Assembly: GCA_011682695.1 (NCBI GenBank)
Contig: JAACED010000027.1
Span: 1-55,510, forward strand
Direction: 5' to 3'
Source: Gammaproteobacteria bacterium
Lineage (GTDB): Bacteria; Actinomycetota; Acidimicrobiia; Spongiisociales; UBA4744
Length of the DNA stretch: 55,510 bases
A program made the translations under genes and the position numbers. The notes beneath the pieces were generated by a model. It ran no database searches. It saw only the letters and a list, made by a program, of their open reading frames with translations, and was not told the DNA's origin. Positions 42,360-52,229 of the stretch are shown here, piece after piece (within the stretch, counting starts at the first letter, position 1; each line of letters begins with the position of its first letter).

Positions 42360-42824
42360 ATGGCGCTCTACACCGGCAAGGGACTACTCAAGGGCCTGTG
42401 GGTGACCTTCAGCACGATGTTCACAAAGCCCGTGACGGTCATGTACCCGGACGAGAAGGAAGTCCCGGTGACCAGAGCGCGCGGCGTGATCGCTCTCGAC
42501 GAGGACGCGTGCACGGTCTGCATGCTGTGCGCGCGCAGTTGCCCCGACTGGTGCATCTACATCGAAGGGCACAAAGAGGAGAAGCCACCGAGCAAACCGG
42601 GTGGCCGCCCGCGCAGCCGCGCGGTACTCGACCGCTTCGACATCGACTACGCACTCTGTATGTACTGCGGTATCTGTGTCGAGGTATGTCCCTTCGACGC
42701 CCTGTTCTGGAGTCCGGAGTACGAATACAGCGAGTACGAGATGCAGTCGCTGCTGCACGACCAGGCCAAGTTGGGCGAGTGGCTCACAACGGTGCCGGAG
42801 CCACCGGCATTGGAGGAGAAGTAA
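42360..42824 (+). CDS. nuoI: NADH-quinone oxidoreductase subunit I (operon 2)
   Basis: 154 residues with two [4Fe-4S] motifs, [12 protein letters not shown] and [12 protein letters not shown], and an acidic C-terminus. In complexes lacking the NADH module this subunit is the likely docking point for ferredoxin or another soluble donor. The ATG at 42360 has GGAG upstream; it lies beyond a repeat-carrying spacer. Confidence 0.93.
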   Translation: MALYTGKGLLKGLWVTFSTMFTKPVTVMYPDEKEVPVTRARGVIALDEDACTVCMLCARSCPDWCIYIEGHKEEKPPSKPGGRPRSRAVLDRFDIDYALCMYCGICVEVCPFDALFWSPEYEYSEYEMQSLLHDQAKLGEWLTTVPEPPALEEK

Positions 42825-43375
42825 TGGACGGCTGGTTCGCGGAGGCTTCCAACTGGTGGTTCCTCGTTTTGGCGGTGTTCATCGCAGTCTCCGCCCTGCG
42901 AGTCGTGACGTCGACCAATGTCGTGCACGCGGCGCTATTCCTCGTCGCCGCACTCGCCGGCACGGCAGGGCTGTTCCTCGTGCTTGGCGCACAGTTCGTT
43001 GCATGGGTGCTCGTGCTCGTCTACATCGGCGCCGTGATCGTGCTCTTCCTGTTCGGGATCATGATCACCAGGGCTCCGACCGGTCCGAAGGTCGAAGTCG
43101 ACAACCCTCACAAGGGTTTCGCCGCCACGGCAGCCGTCCTGACGTTTGCCGTAATGGTGTTCTCGTCCGTCTCGGCGTTCGGGGACGAGATGGTGAGCAA
43201 GGTCGGCACCGGGACCCCAACGGACCTCATCGGTCACCAGTTGATGAGCCGATTCGTTCTCCCCTTCGAGATCGTCTCGTTCGTCCTGTTGGCAGCGCTC
43301 ATCGGAGGGATCACGCTCGCCCGGCCCGACGAGCCACCCGTGGATGAGGAAGCCGACGAAGGGAAGACGGCATGA
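42824..43375 (+). CDS. nuoJ: NADH-quinone oxidoreductase subunit J (operon 2)
   Basis: 183 residues, five membrane helices, with FVAWVLVLVYIGAVIVLFLFGIMI and a charged C-terminal tail (DEPPVDEEADEG). The ATG overlaps the nuoI stop, so NuoI and NuoJ are separate here, in contrast with operon 1. Confidence 0.92.
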   Translation: MDGWFAEASNWWFLVLAVFIAVSALRVVTSTNVVHAALFLVAALAGTAGLFLVLGAQFVAWVLVLVYIGAVIVLFLFGIMITRAPTGPKVEVDNPHKGFAATAAVLTFAVMVFSSVSAFGDEMVSKVGTGTPTDLIGHQLMSRFVLPFEIVSFVLLAALIGGITLARPDEPPVDEEADEGKTA

Positions 43376-43445
43376 GACGCCCGATGTCCTCCGAGTATCA
43401 GGTACCGACTACCGGGGTCTGCGGCCTCCCGAAGGGAAGACGCCA

Positions 43446-43751
43446 ATGACCCTCGTCCAGTACCTCATCCTTGGCGCCCTGATGTTCTCGCTCGGTGTAT
43501 ACGGCCTGTTGATCCGTCGTAATGCCGTCATGGTCCTGCTGGCGATCGAGTTGATGCTCAACGCCGTCAATCTCAACCTCATCGCCTTCGAAGCCGCGTT
43601 GCGTACCGCGTTCGCCGGAGGCCAGGTGTTCGCCATATTCGTGATCACCGTGGCTGCCGCCGAGGTCGGCATCGGTCTCGCCATCGTGCTGCTCATCTTC
43701 CGGAACCGACGTTCTGCGAACGTCGACGAGCTCGACTTGATGAGGTGGTAG
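43446..43751 (+). CDS. nuoK: NADH-quinone oxidoreductase subunit K (operon 2)
   Basis: 101 residues, three membrane helices, conserved Glu in [16 protein letters not shown] and in VAAAEVGIGLAIVLL. ATG at 43446 has AAGGGAAGA upstream; 70 bp separate it from nuoJ. Confidence 0.93.
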   Translation: MTLVQYLILGALMFSLGVYGLLIRRNAVMVLLAIELMLNAVNLNLIAFEAALRTAFAGGQVFAIFVITVAAAEVGIGLAIVLLIFRNRRSANVDELDLMRW

Positions 43752-43755
43752 CGCC

Positions 43756-45765
43756 GTGATACCGCAGATCCTTGCCTCGGAAGAGATTGTCCACGCAACC
43801 ACCGGCGGGTGGCTCGCACAGTGGGCGTGGCTGATCGTCGTCGTTCCGTTCCTCGCCATGCTGGTGATCATCTTCTTCGGCAAGCGGATGCCCCGCGAAG
43901 GCGGTGAGATTGCCGTCGCCGCGATGGGATTCGTGTTCGTGTACGCCACGGTGCTGTTGATCCTCAACATCACCCAGGGGGTGATCTACGAACACAGCAT
44001 CCAGGTGGCACAGATCGGCAGCATCACCATCGAGTGGGGATGGGTCGTCGATGGGCTCTCGACGATGATGTACTTCGTCGTCGGGACTCTCTCGTTCCTG
44101 GTCTTCACGTACGCCCTCGGGTACATGAAGGGCGACGTGCGTGTGACATGGTTCTTCGCGGCGTTCACGTTCTTTGCCGGGTCGATGCTCGTGCTCGTGT
44201 CGGCTCCGAACCTGATCCAGTTGATCGTCGGATGGGAGGGCGTCGGGATCGCCTCCTATCTGCTGATCGGTCATTACTGGGAGCAGAAAGAGAACTCCTC
44301 GGCCGGTATGAAGGCCTTCTACACGAACAAGATCGCCGACATCGGCCTGATCATCGGGGCGATCATCCTCGGGACTGCCGTCGGCTCGTTCCGCTATTCG
44401 AACATCCTCGATGCCGCTGCGGCGAACGCTGCCGTCCTGCAACCGGTTGCGGTGCTCGGTGGTGTCCTGTTGTTCATCGGGGCGATGGGCAAGAGCGCCC
44501 AGTTCCCGTTCCACGTCTGGCTGCCGGACGCGATGGCCGGCCCCACACCCGTGTCGTCACTGATGCATGCGGCCACGATGGTGACCGCCGGCGTGTACCT
44601 CGTCGCCCGGATGTATCCGCTGTATGCCGGCATGGCTGCGGACATGAGGATCCTGATCGTCGTGATCGGCACGATCACCCTGCTCGTCGCAGGGCTGCTG
44701 GCGATCGTCCAGGACGATCTGAAACGCGTCCTCGCCTATTCGACGGTGAGCCAGCTGGGCTATATGGTCGCGGCGCTCGGCGCCGGCGGGTACACCGCCG
44801 GGCTGTTCCACCTGTGGACCCACGCTTTCTTCAAGGGCCTGTTGTTCCTCACCGCAGGGTCGGTGATCCACGCGGTCCACTCCAACAACATGAGTGACAT
44901 GGGAGGTCTGCGCAAGAAGATGCCGGTGACCTTCTGGTCGTTCACTTCGGCCACGCTCGCCCTGGTGGCCATCATCCCGTTCGCCGGGTTCTTCTCCAAG
45001 GACGAGATCTTGGCGACGCTCGGTCACAACGGGTATGTGTGGGCCATGTGGGTGGGGATCCTGGGGGCGTTCATCACCGCCTTCTACATGGGGCGCGCCA
45101 TGTTCCTCACGTTCTTCGGCACGTACAAAGGCCACGCTCACGTGCACGAATCCCCCGCGGTCATGGCCGTTCCCATGGCAATCTTGGGGGTTGGGGCGCT
45201 CGTGGCAGGATGGGTGAACATCCCCGGCATCTATGAGGGGTTTCACGAGTGGGTGGGCGTACGAGCCGTCAGCTTCCCCTCATATGCTTCGGAGGGGTTC
45301 GATGTGCCGGTGATGCTCACCGGCCTGGGTTTCGCGCTGGCGGGTCTGATCGCCGCCTACTTCTTCTACTACCGGGACGCAGACACCCAGGTCGCGCGAG
45401 ATCGGGTACGAATCCCGGTGCTGTGGCCACTCCTGGAGCACAAGTACTACCTCGACGACTTGTACCTGGCGACGCTGGTCAACCCGATCAAGGGACCGAT
45501 CGCCAGGGCTGTGGACTGGAGCAACTCGTACATCATCGACGGGATCGTCAATGGCGCGGGTGTTGTCGCGCGCCTGACCGCCCGCTTCGTGTACGGGGAC
45601 CTCGACCAGAAGGGCATCGACCTTGCGGTGAACACCGCAGCGATCGTCACCGGCTCGGCGGGCGAGCAGGTACGACGGTTGCAGACAGGGAAGGTGCAGC
45701 AGTACGCCGCCATGACGCTTGTCGGAGCGGCGCTACTGGTGATCGCAATCGTGATATTCACCTAG
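43756..45765 (+). CDS. nuoL: NADH-quinone oxidoreductase subunit L (operon 2)
   Basis: 669 residues, antiporter-like. Marks: LIVGWEGVGIASYLLIGHYW, GAMGKSAQFPFHVWLPDAMAGPTPVSSLMHAATMV, LAYSTVSQLGYMVAAL. GTG start 43756, four bases after the nuoK stop. A C-terminal lateral helix region is present. Homologous to NuoL1 but with different loops. Confidence 0.94.
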   Translation: MIPQILASEEIVHATTGGWLAQWAWLIVVVPFLAMLVIIFFGKRMPREGGEIAVAAMGFVFVYATVLLILNITQGVIYEHSIQVAQIGSITIEWGWVVDGLSTMMYFVVGTLSFLVFTYALGYMKGDVRVTWFFAAFTFFAGSMLVLVSAPNLIQLIVGWEGVGIASYLLIGHYWEQKENSSAGMKAFYTNKIADIGLIIGAIILGTAVGSFRYSNILDAAAANAAVLQPVAVLGGVLLFIGAMGKSAQFPFHVWLPDAMAGPTPVSSLMHAATMVTAGVYLVARMYPLYAGMAADMRILIVVIGTITLLVAGLLAIVQDDLKRVLAYSTVSQLGYMVAALGAGGYTAGLFHLWTHAFFKGLLFLTAGSVIHAVHSNNMSDMGGLRKKMPVTFWSFTSATLALVAIIPFAGFFSKDEILATLGHNGYVWAMWVGILGAFITAFYMGRAMFLTFFGTYKGHAHVHESPAVMAVPMAILGVGALVAGWVNIPGIYEGFHEWVGVRAVSFPSYASEGFDVPVMLTGLGFALAGLIAAYFFYYRDADTQVARDRVRIPVLWPLLEHKYYLDDLYLATLVNPIKGPIARAVDWSNSYIIDGIVNGAGVVARLTARFVYGDLDQKGIDLAVNTAAIVTGSAGEQVRRLQTGKVQQYAAMTLVGAALLVIAIVIFT

Positions 45766-45777
45766 GAGGACGGACAG

Positions 45778-47361
45778 ATGGCATGGTTCGATAACGGATG
45801 GGGCTTGAGCCTGATCGTGTTCTTGCCGCTGGCAGGAGCACTGGCGGTGATGCTCACCTCGAAAAAGAACCTGGCCGCTGTCAAGGGGCTCGGGTTGACG
45901 TTCACTGCACTGCCCGTCGTGCTTGCCGTAGTGATGATCGCCCGCTTCAACTACGGCGCAGGATCCGCTTTCCAATTTGGTACCGATCTTCCGTGGATCG
46001 TCTCGATCAATGCCCGCTACCACATCGGTGTCGACGGAATCTCGTTGCCGATGCTGGTCCTGTCGGTCGTGCTCACGATGCTGGCGGTCATCTACACGTT
46101 CAATCATTGGCCGGAGCCGCACAACCCGAAGGCATTCATGGCCCTGATCCTGATCCTGGGCACGGCGATGAACGGTACGTTCGTGGCTCTCGACCTGGTG
46201 CTGTTCTTCGTGTTCTTCGAGCTGGTCCTCCTCCCGATGTATTTCATGATCGGGATCTGGGGGGACAAGACCAAGATGAAGGTCCCAGGATTCAAGATCG
46301 AGGCGGAGACGCGTCTCTACGCCGCGATCAAGTTCTTTGTGTTCACCCTGTTCGGCTCTGCGTTCATGCTGCTGGGCTTCCTGGCGCTGTACTACCGCTC
46401 CGGGAACTACCTGGACTTTCGCACGTTCGACATCCCGACGCTGATCGGCCTCGGCTCGGCTGGTGCGTTCACCGGTATGTTCGCGTTCCTCGTCTTCGGG
46501 GCGTTGTTCCTCGGGTTTGCGGTGAAAGTGCCGATGTGGCCGTTGCACACGTGGCTTCCGGATGCCCACACGGCAGCACCGACGGTCGGTTCCGTGCTGC
46601 TGGCGGGGATCATGCTGAAACTCGGCTCGTACGGGTTCATCCGGATCAGCCTGCCGATTCTTCCCCAGGAGGCGCGGCACTGGGCGCCGGCCATCGCGAT
46701 CCTGGCGGTGATCGGGATCATCTACGGTGCGCTTGCCTGTCTGGCCCAGTCGGACATGAAACGGCTGATCGCTTTCTCGTCGGTTGGTCACATGGGATTC
46801 GTCATGCTGGGCATTTCGACCCTCACGGTGGTGGGCATCAACGCGGCCGTGATCGGGATGGTCGCCCACGGGCTGATCACGGGTCTTCTGTTCTTCGTGG
46901 CAGGGTCGATGGCGCACCGCTATCACACACGAGACATGGCTCGACTGGGCGGCAACCAGAAGCTCATGCCGAAGATGGGCGCCATCCTCGGCTTCGCCGC
47001 AATCGCCTCGCTGGGCCTGCCCGGCCTTGCAGGGTTCTGGGGCGAGTTCATGTCGCTGGTCGGTTCGTACAGTCCGGCGGCAGGCTTGAGCCTGGGCGTC
47101 TTCCGTACCGCGATGGTGCTCGGTGCGATCGGCACGGTGCTGACGGCCGGGTACATGCTGTGGATGCTGCAACGGGTGAATCTCGGTGAGCCGAGTACCG
47201 AATGGGAAGGCCATGCACTGTTCGACACCGATCTGTACGAGCTGAGCGCGTGGGTGCCGCTCATGGTGTTCATCGTGGCCATCGGGGTGTTCCCCCGGTT
47301 GGTGTTCGGGGCGACCAACGGCGCCGTTGTTGCGCTGGTGACCAGGGCGTTTGGGGGCTGA
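45778..47361 (+). CDS. nuoM: NADH-quinone oxidoreductase subunit M (operon 2)
   Basis: 527 residues; LFFVFFELVLLPMYFMIGIWG, AVKVPMWPLHTWLPDAHTAAPTVGSVLLAG-like segment, and IAFSSVGHMGFVMLG. ATG at 45778 follows AGGAGGACGGACAG. Three bases separate it from nuoN. Confidence 0.94.
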   Translation: MAWFDNGWGLSLIVFLPLAGALAVMLTSKKNLAAVKGLGLTFTALPVVLAVVMIARFNYGAGSAFQFGTDLPWIVSINARYHIGVDGISLPMLVLSVVLTMLAVIYTFNHWPEPHNPKAFMALILILGTAMNGTFVALDLVLFFVFFELVLLPMYFMIGIWGDKTKMKVPGFKIEAETRLYAAIKFFVFTLFGSAFMLLGFLALYYRSGNYLDFRTFDIPTLIGLGSAGAFTGMFAFLVFGALFLGFAVKVPMWPLHTWLPDAHTAAPTVGSVLLAGIMLKLGSYGFIRISLPILPQEARHWAPAIAILAVIGIIYGALACLAQSDMKRLIAFSSVGHMGFVMLGISTLTVVGINAAVIGMVAHGLITGLLFFVAGSMAHRYHTRDMARLGGNQKLMPKMGAILGFAAIASLGLPGLAGFWGEFMSLVGSYSPAAGLSLGVFRTAMVLGAIGTVLTAGYMLWMLQRVNLGEPSTEWEGHALFDTDLYELSAWVPLMVFIVAIGVFPRLVFGATNGAVVALVTRAFGG

Positions 47362-47364
47362 CGA

Positions 47365-48852
47365 GTGATCGACTACCTGGCACTGTCGCCCGAGATCATC
47401 ATTGCGGCCACCGCCGTGGTGGTGCTCCTCGCCGACCTGTGGCTGTCGAGAGAACGTAAATTCTGGGCTGCCATCATCGCGGTGGCCGGAACCACGTTCG
47501 CGGCGGTGCCGCTGGTGGTGATGGCACTGTCCCCGGTCGGTGACAGGGTTCTGTTCGACGGTAGCTACGTTGTCGACCCGTTTGCCCTCGTGATGAAGGG
47601 ACTGTTCCTGATCGCTGGGTACGTCGTGGTGCTGATGTCGTTCTCGTACGTCGAGTCGGACGGCTATTACGAAGGCGAGTACTACTTCCTGCTGTTGCTG
47701 TCGATCCTCGGTTCGCTGGTCCTTGCATCCGGCCGGGACCTGATCAGTCTGTTCATCGGGATCGAACTGGTGGCGACACCCATGTACGTGCTCTCCGGGT
47801 TCCGTAAGCATGATCTGAAGTCGAACGAGGCCGCCCTGAAGTACTACCTGCTCGGAGTCCTCGCGTCCGCGTTGCTGCTCTACGGGTCCTCATTCGTATA
47901 TGGCCTCACCGGGGCACTCACATACGATCGGATCGCCGCCGCTGCCGGTGGTCTCGTGCATGAGCCGGCCTTCATCATGGCGGTGCTGTTCATTCTCGCC
48001 GGGATCGGCTTCAAGGTGTCGGCCGTGCCGTTCCATTTCTGGGCGCCCGACACCTATGAGGGCGCTCCTATCCCGATCGCCGCCTACCTGTCGGTGAGCT
48101 CGAAGGCGGCAGGTTTCGTCGCGCTGATGGCGGTCGTTTACCGGGCGTTTGGACCGGCCTCGGCGGTGTGGGCGCCGATGATATGGGTGATGGCGGCGCT
48201 CTCGATGACGCTCGCCAACTTGTCGGCACTGAAACAGAACAACATCGTCCGGCTGCTCGCGTATTCATCGATCTCCCACGCAGGGTTCATGCTGGTCCCG
48301 TTCGTGGTCGCTCCCTACGTGGGACCGGAAGGTCTCGGAAACGCCGTGGCCGCCACCGTGACCTATCTGGTGATCTACGCGTTCATGAACCTGGGCGCCT
48401 TCGCCCTCGTGATCGCCGGCTCCCGCAAGGCCGGGTCGGGTGATGTCGACGGGTGGGCCGGGATGGCCACCTACGCTCCCGGCCTCGCCTTTCTCGGCGC
48501 CGTGCTCTTCTTCGGCCTGGCGGGGATTCCACCGCTCGCCGGGTGGTTCGCCAAGTTTGTGATGTTCCGGGTGGCGTTGACCGCCGGGAGCGGCTGGGCG
48601 GTTTCCCTTGCGGTGATCGCGGCGCTCAACTCGGTGGTGGCGGTCTACTACTACGCACGGGTCGTGAAGGCGATGTGGATGGACCCGGTTCCGGCGACGG
48701 TTCCCGAGATCGAGATCCGGGAGCGTCCGACTCCGATGGCGCTGAGCCTGGCGCTCGGGATCACCGCCGCGGTGGTGTTGATCACAGGCGCGGTCCCGGG
48801 CATCGTGACGTTCTTCTCGGACGCGACGAAGGTCTTGGTCGGCGGCTTCTAA
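47365..48852 (+). CDS. nuoN: NADH-quinone oxidoreductase subunit N (operon 2)
   Basis: 495 residues; FIGIELVATPMYVLSGF, SNEAALKYYLLGVLASALLLYG, FKVSAVPFHFWAPDTYEGAPIP, LAYSSISHAGFMLVPF. GTG at 47365 gives MIDYLALSPEIIIA. Last gene of the second nuo operon; a hairpin follows. Confidence 0.94.
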   Translation: MIDYLALSPEIIIAATAVVVLLADLWLSRERKFWAAIIAVAGTTFAAVPLVVMALSPVGDRVLFDGSYVVDPFALVMKGLFLIAGYVVVLMSFSYVESDGYYEGEYYFLLLLSILGSLVLASGRDLISLFIGIELVATPMYVLSGFRKHDLKSNEAALKYYLLGVLASALLLYGSSFVYGLTGALTYDRIAAAAGGLVHEPAFIMAVLFILAGIGFKVSAVPFHFWAPDTYEGAPIPIAAYLSVSSKAAGFVALMAVVYRAFGPASAVWAPMIWVMAALSMTLANLSALKQNNIVRLLAYSSISHAGFMLVPFVVAPYVGPEGLGNAVAATVTYLVIYAFMNLGAFALVIAGSRKAGSGDVDGWAGMATYAPGLAFLGAVLFFGLAGIPPLAGWFAKFVMFRVALTAGSGWAVSLAVIAALNSVVAVYYYARVVKAMWMDPVPATVPEIEIRERPTPMALSLALGITAAVVLITGAVPGIVTFFSDATKVLVGGF

Positions 48853-48858
48853 TCTCCG

Positions 48859-48905
48859 TTCTCGTGACGTCCGACCGGGACTATTCCTGCCAAGCGTCAC
48901 GAGAA
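48859..48905 (+). terminator. Hairpin after the second nuo operon
   Basis: TTCTCGTGACG (48859-48869) and CGTCACGAGAA (48895-48905) form a perfect 11-bp stem with a 25-nt loop between nuoN and glgB. No T-run. Confidence 0.55.
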
Positions 48906-48926
48906 GGGGAAGCCTAGGCTGGCGGC

Positions 48927-50807
48927 ATGAGCGCCAAACCAGAAGATCTGACTGCCGACGATCTCTACCTGTTCAACGAGGGATCCCACACCCGTCTGTA
49001 CGAGAAGATGGGCGCGCATCTGGTCGACGGCGGCTGCCGTTTCGCGGTGTGGGCTCCCGACGCGGGCCATGTGTCGGTGGTGGGCGACTTCAACGACTAC
49101 GACGAATCGGCCAACCCGCTGGAACCCTTGGGAGCGTCGGGCATCTGGGCCGGCTTCGTGCCGGGTGTCAAGAAGGGCCAAACGTACAAGTACGTGGTGC
49201 GCAATCGTGACACCGGGAACGAGGTGTACAAGGCGGACCCGTACGCGATCTACGCGGAGGTCCCACCCCGGTCCGCATCGGTCGTGTGGGATCTCGACTA
49301 CGAGTGGGGGGATGACGATTGGATGGCCTCACGTGGCGATCACAACCGTCCCGACGATCCAATCGCCATCTACGAGGTGCATCTCGGGTCCTGGCGCAAG
49401 GGAGAGGACGGCCACACGCTCAGCTACCGGGAGGTTGCCCCGCTGCTCGCCGAGTACGTGCGGGAACTCGAGTTCACTCATGTCGAGTTCCTTCCGGTGA
49501 TGGAGCATCCATTCGGCGGCTCGTGGGGCTATCAGACCACCGGCTACTTCTCGCCGACGTCACGTTTCGGGACGCCGCAGGACTTCATGTTCCTCGTCGA
49601 AACGCTCCACCAGGCCGGTATCGGGGTGATCCTGGACTGGGTGCCTTCACACTTCGCCACCGATGAGCACGGACTTGGCCTTTTCGACGGCACCCATCTG
49701 TACGAGCACGCCGATCCCCGCCAGGGCTTCCATCCCGACTGGGGTAGCTACGTGTTCAACTATGGACGGAAGGAAGTGTGCTCGTTCTTGCTCTCGTCTG
49801 CGCTGTTCTGGCTCGACCGCTACCACATCGACGGCATCAGGGTCGATGCAGTCGCCTCGATGCTCTACCTCGACTATTCACGCGAAGATGGCGAGTGGAT
49901 ACCGAACCGGTACGGCGGCAACGAGAACCTCGAGGCGATCGACTTCCTGCGTCGTTTCAACGAGGAGGTGTACGGGGCGTACCCGGACGTCCAAACGTAC
50001 GCCGAGGAGTCGACCGCCTGGCCGATGGTGTCTCGCCCCACCTACCTGGGCGGTCTCGGGTTCGGGTTCAAGTGGGACATGGGCTGGATGCACGACACGC
50101 TCGCCTACCTTTCGATGGATCCGATCTACCGCCGCTTCCATCACAACGAATTGACCTTCCGGGGCCTGTACGCTTTCACCGAGAGCTACGTCCTGCCGCT
50201 GTCGCACGACGAGGTCGTGCACGGCAAGGGGTCACTGATCGGGAAGATGCCGGGTGACAACTGGCGCAAGTTCGCCAACCTGCGCCTGCTGTTCGCCTCG
50301 ATGTTCGGCCAGCCCGGCAAGAAGCTGCTGTTCATGGGCGGGGAGATCGCCCAGTGGTCCGAGTGGGATCACGACGGGAGCGTGGAATGGAGCCTGTTGG
50401 AGGGGGAGTCCCACCGCGGGGTGCACAGTCTCGTGGCCGACCTGGCTCACCTGTACCGCGAGGAAGCGGCGTTGCATCGCATGGACTGCGACCCGGCGGG
50501 GTTCGAGTGGGTCGAGGCGAACGATCCGGGATCGAGTGTCCTGGCCTATCTTCGCAAAGGCGCCGGTGACCTGATGCTGGTCGTGATCAACTACACGCCG
50601 GTGCCTCGCTACAACTACCGCGTGGGAGTACCGCGAAATGGTGTGTGGACGGAGATCCTCAACAGCGATGCAATCGATTACGGCGGTTCGGGTATGGGCA
50701 ACTTGGGGGGAATCGAGGCCCACGATTCCGGCTCGCACGGTAGGCCGTACTCGGTGAACGTCACCGTGCCGCCCCTCGGTGCCGTATTCCTGAAGAATGT
50801 TGGGTGA
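48927..50807 (+). CDS. glgB: 1,4-alpha-glucan branching enzyme GlgB
   Basis: 626 residues. CBM48-type N-terminal domain ([21 protein letters not shown]), GH13 domain with regions [32 protein letters not shown] (nucleophile Asp), YAEESTAWP (acid/base Glu) and [15 protein letters not shown], then a C-terminal beta domain. It makes the alpha-1,6 branches of glycogen. Other glycogen genes are not in the window. ATG 48927 lies 21 bp past the terminator hairpin. Confidence 0.93.
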   Translation: MSAKPEDLTADDLYLFNEGSHTRLYEKMGAHLVDGGCRFAVWAPDAGHVSVVGDFNDYDESANPLEPLGASGIWAGFVPGVKKGQTYKYVVRNRDTGNEVYKADPYAIYAEVPPRSASVVWDLDYEWGDDDWMASRGDHNRPDDPIAIYEVHLGSWRKGEDGHTLSYREVAPLLAEYVRELEFTHVEFLPVMEHPFGGSWGYQTTGYFSPTSRFGTPQDFMFLVETLHQAGIGVILDWVPSHFATDEHGLGLFDGTHLYEHADPRQGFHPDWGSYVFNYGRKEVCSFLLSSALFWLDRYHIDGIRVDAVASMLYLDYSREDGEWIPNRYGGNENLEAIDFLRRFNEEVYGAYPDVQTYAEESTAWPMVSRPTYLGGLGFGFKWDMGWMHDTLAYLSMDPIYRRFHHNELTFRGLYAFTESYVLPLSHDEVVHGKGSLIGKMPGDNWRKFANLRLLFASMFGQPGKKLLFMGGEIAQWSEWDHDGSVEWSLLEGESHRGVHSLVADLAHLYREEAALHRMDCDPAGFEWVEANDPGSSVLAYLRKGAGDLMLVVINYTPVPRYNYRVGVPRNGVWTEILNSDAIDYGGSGMGNLGGIEAHDSGSHGRPYSVNVTVPPLGAVFLKNVG

Positions 50808-50931
50808 TGTCCGTGCGAGGAGGACAGCCACTCGACGTGTGCGCACATGATCGGATATTCCTTTGTCCGGAGAAGCGCGACCTCGTTGCGTGCGGCGAGT
50901 ACGTGCACGACGTTGCATGGTTTGATCGGTC

Positions 50932-52071
50932 GTGATAACTGATTCTGGGCGCCGGCGGTTGCAGGATCAGCTGATCGGACGGATCCGTCGGGATGGCCCG
51001 ATGCCTTTTGAAGAGTTTCAACGGATCGCCCTGTACGACCCGGAGGACGGGTTCTTCGGCTCCGGAAAGCTGCGGTCGACGAAGGAAGGGGACTTCCTGA
51101 CGTCACCCGAGGTCAGCCCTCTGTTCGGCGAGACGCTGGCCAAGTTCGTGGACCAGTTCTTATCTTCCCCCTCAGGAGGAAGTGGCCGCGGCGAGGAACG
51201 AGCCGGGGTCGATGGGGGTGGAGCAGAGGTCGGTGGGCGCGTGCCCACCCTCGTTGAGGTCGGCTCCGGCTCGGGTTCCCTCCTGAGGCCGCTTCTCGTC
51301 GCGCTCGAGCACTCGGTCGATGCATGGGTGGTGGAGGCTTCCCCGGCGGCTCGGGCAGCCCTGGCCGAGATGCTTCCCGCCGACCGGGTCGTCTCCTCGC
51401 TCGATGAGGTAGCGGCGCCATTCTCGGGTGTCGTCCTTGCCAACGAACTGCTCGACAATCTGCCGGTTGCCGTCGCCGTTCGTACCGGCATCGGCTGGGA
51501 GGAGCGTTGGGTCGGTATCGAGGACGGCCACTTGGTGCTGGTCCCGCACCCGGCTCGTCCGGAAGTCGCTGCTTGGGCGAATCGGTTCGGCCTGCCCTGT
51601 CCGGAGGGCGGGCGTGTCGAGGTGCAGCTTGCCGCAGCCGACTGGATGCGTCGTGCCCTGGATGTGCTCGCGCGCGGAGCAGTCGTGGTGATCGACTACG
51701 GGGAGAAGGCCGAGCATCTCGAACACCGCAGGCTCGAAGGCACGCTACGCACCTACCGGGCGCATCATCTTGGTCCACATCCGCCGGCGGTGCCAGGAGA
51801 GACCGACATTACGAACGATGTGAATTTCAGCTCACTTTGCGCCGTTGCCGAAGCGGCAGGAGCGTCGGTCGAGCTGCACCGGCAGGATGAGTTTCTGGAG
51901 TCCCTCGGTCTGGCCGAACGGATTCGTGAGCTACGCGAGCAGGAACTGGCGCTCGCTCGCGATGGCGACCCCATGGAACGCTTGAAGGCGCGGTCCGACC
52001 GGACGAACGCCGAGACGCTGTTGCATCCTCGTGGTCTGGGGGACTTCCGGGTGTTGATCGCCCGCAAGTGA
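50932..52071 (+). CDS. MidA/NDUFAF7-family SAM-dependent methyltransferase with in-frame low-complexity insert
   Basis: 379 residues, class I SAM fold. Early motif LYDPEDGFFGSGKLRSTKEGDFLTSPEVSPLFGE is the MidA/NDUFAF7 signature; motif I is LVEVGSGSGSLL, and GVVLANELLDNLPVAVAV is the later family motif. The eukaryotic homologue methylates complex I subunit NDUFS2 (NuoD equivalent). Residues about 77-103 (nt 51161-51241) are a Gly/Ser/Glu-rich insert (SPSGGSGRGEERAG...) between the conserved blocks. Location next to a nuo operon is suggestive but the bacterial substrate is unknown. GTG start. Confidence 0.8.
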   Translation: MITDSGRRRLQDQLIGRIRRDGPMPFEEFQRIALYDPEDGFFGSGKLRSTKEGDFLTSPEVSPLFGETLAKFVDQFLSSPSGGSGRGEERAGVDGGGAEVGGRVPTLVEVGSGSGSLLRPLLVALEHSVDAWVVEASPAARAALAEMLPADRVVSSLDEVAAPFSGVVLANELLDNLPVAVAVRTGIGWEERWVGIEDGHLVLVPHPARPEVAAWANRFGLPCPEGGRVEVQLAAADWMRRALDVLARGAVVVIDYGEKAEHLEHRRLEGTLRTYRAHHLGPHPPAVPGETDITNDVNFSSLCAVAEAAGASVELHRQDEFLESLGLAERIRELREQELALARDGDPMERLKARSDRTNAETLLHPRGLGDFRVLIARK

Positions 52072-52229
52072 CATGTTGTCTCAGGTTGTTCAGCGACTCT
52101 GCCGGACGTGACGATCCGTTGCTACGGTGTGCTCGTCCCGCAGAGGTTGACTTCGAAGCCGGGTACGCATTGGGAACCGTTGCACCGGTCGGGATCGTCG
52201 AAGTGATGGTCCGTCAGGAGACGAGAACA

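Noticed and set aside
45733-47811. Long minus-strand open frame of 692 codons across nuoM2/nuoN2
   Set aside because: It is antisense to two clear complex I genes, has charged low-complexity composition and no recognisable domain; high GC bias creates such frames.
50808-50931. Degenerate copy of repeat family A after glgB
   Set aside because: Some GTGCGGC-like and palindromic words occur, but the core hairpin and ends are not recognisable.
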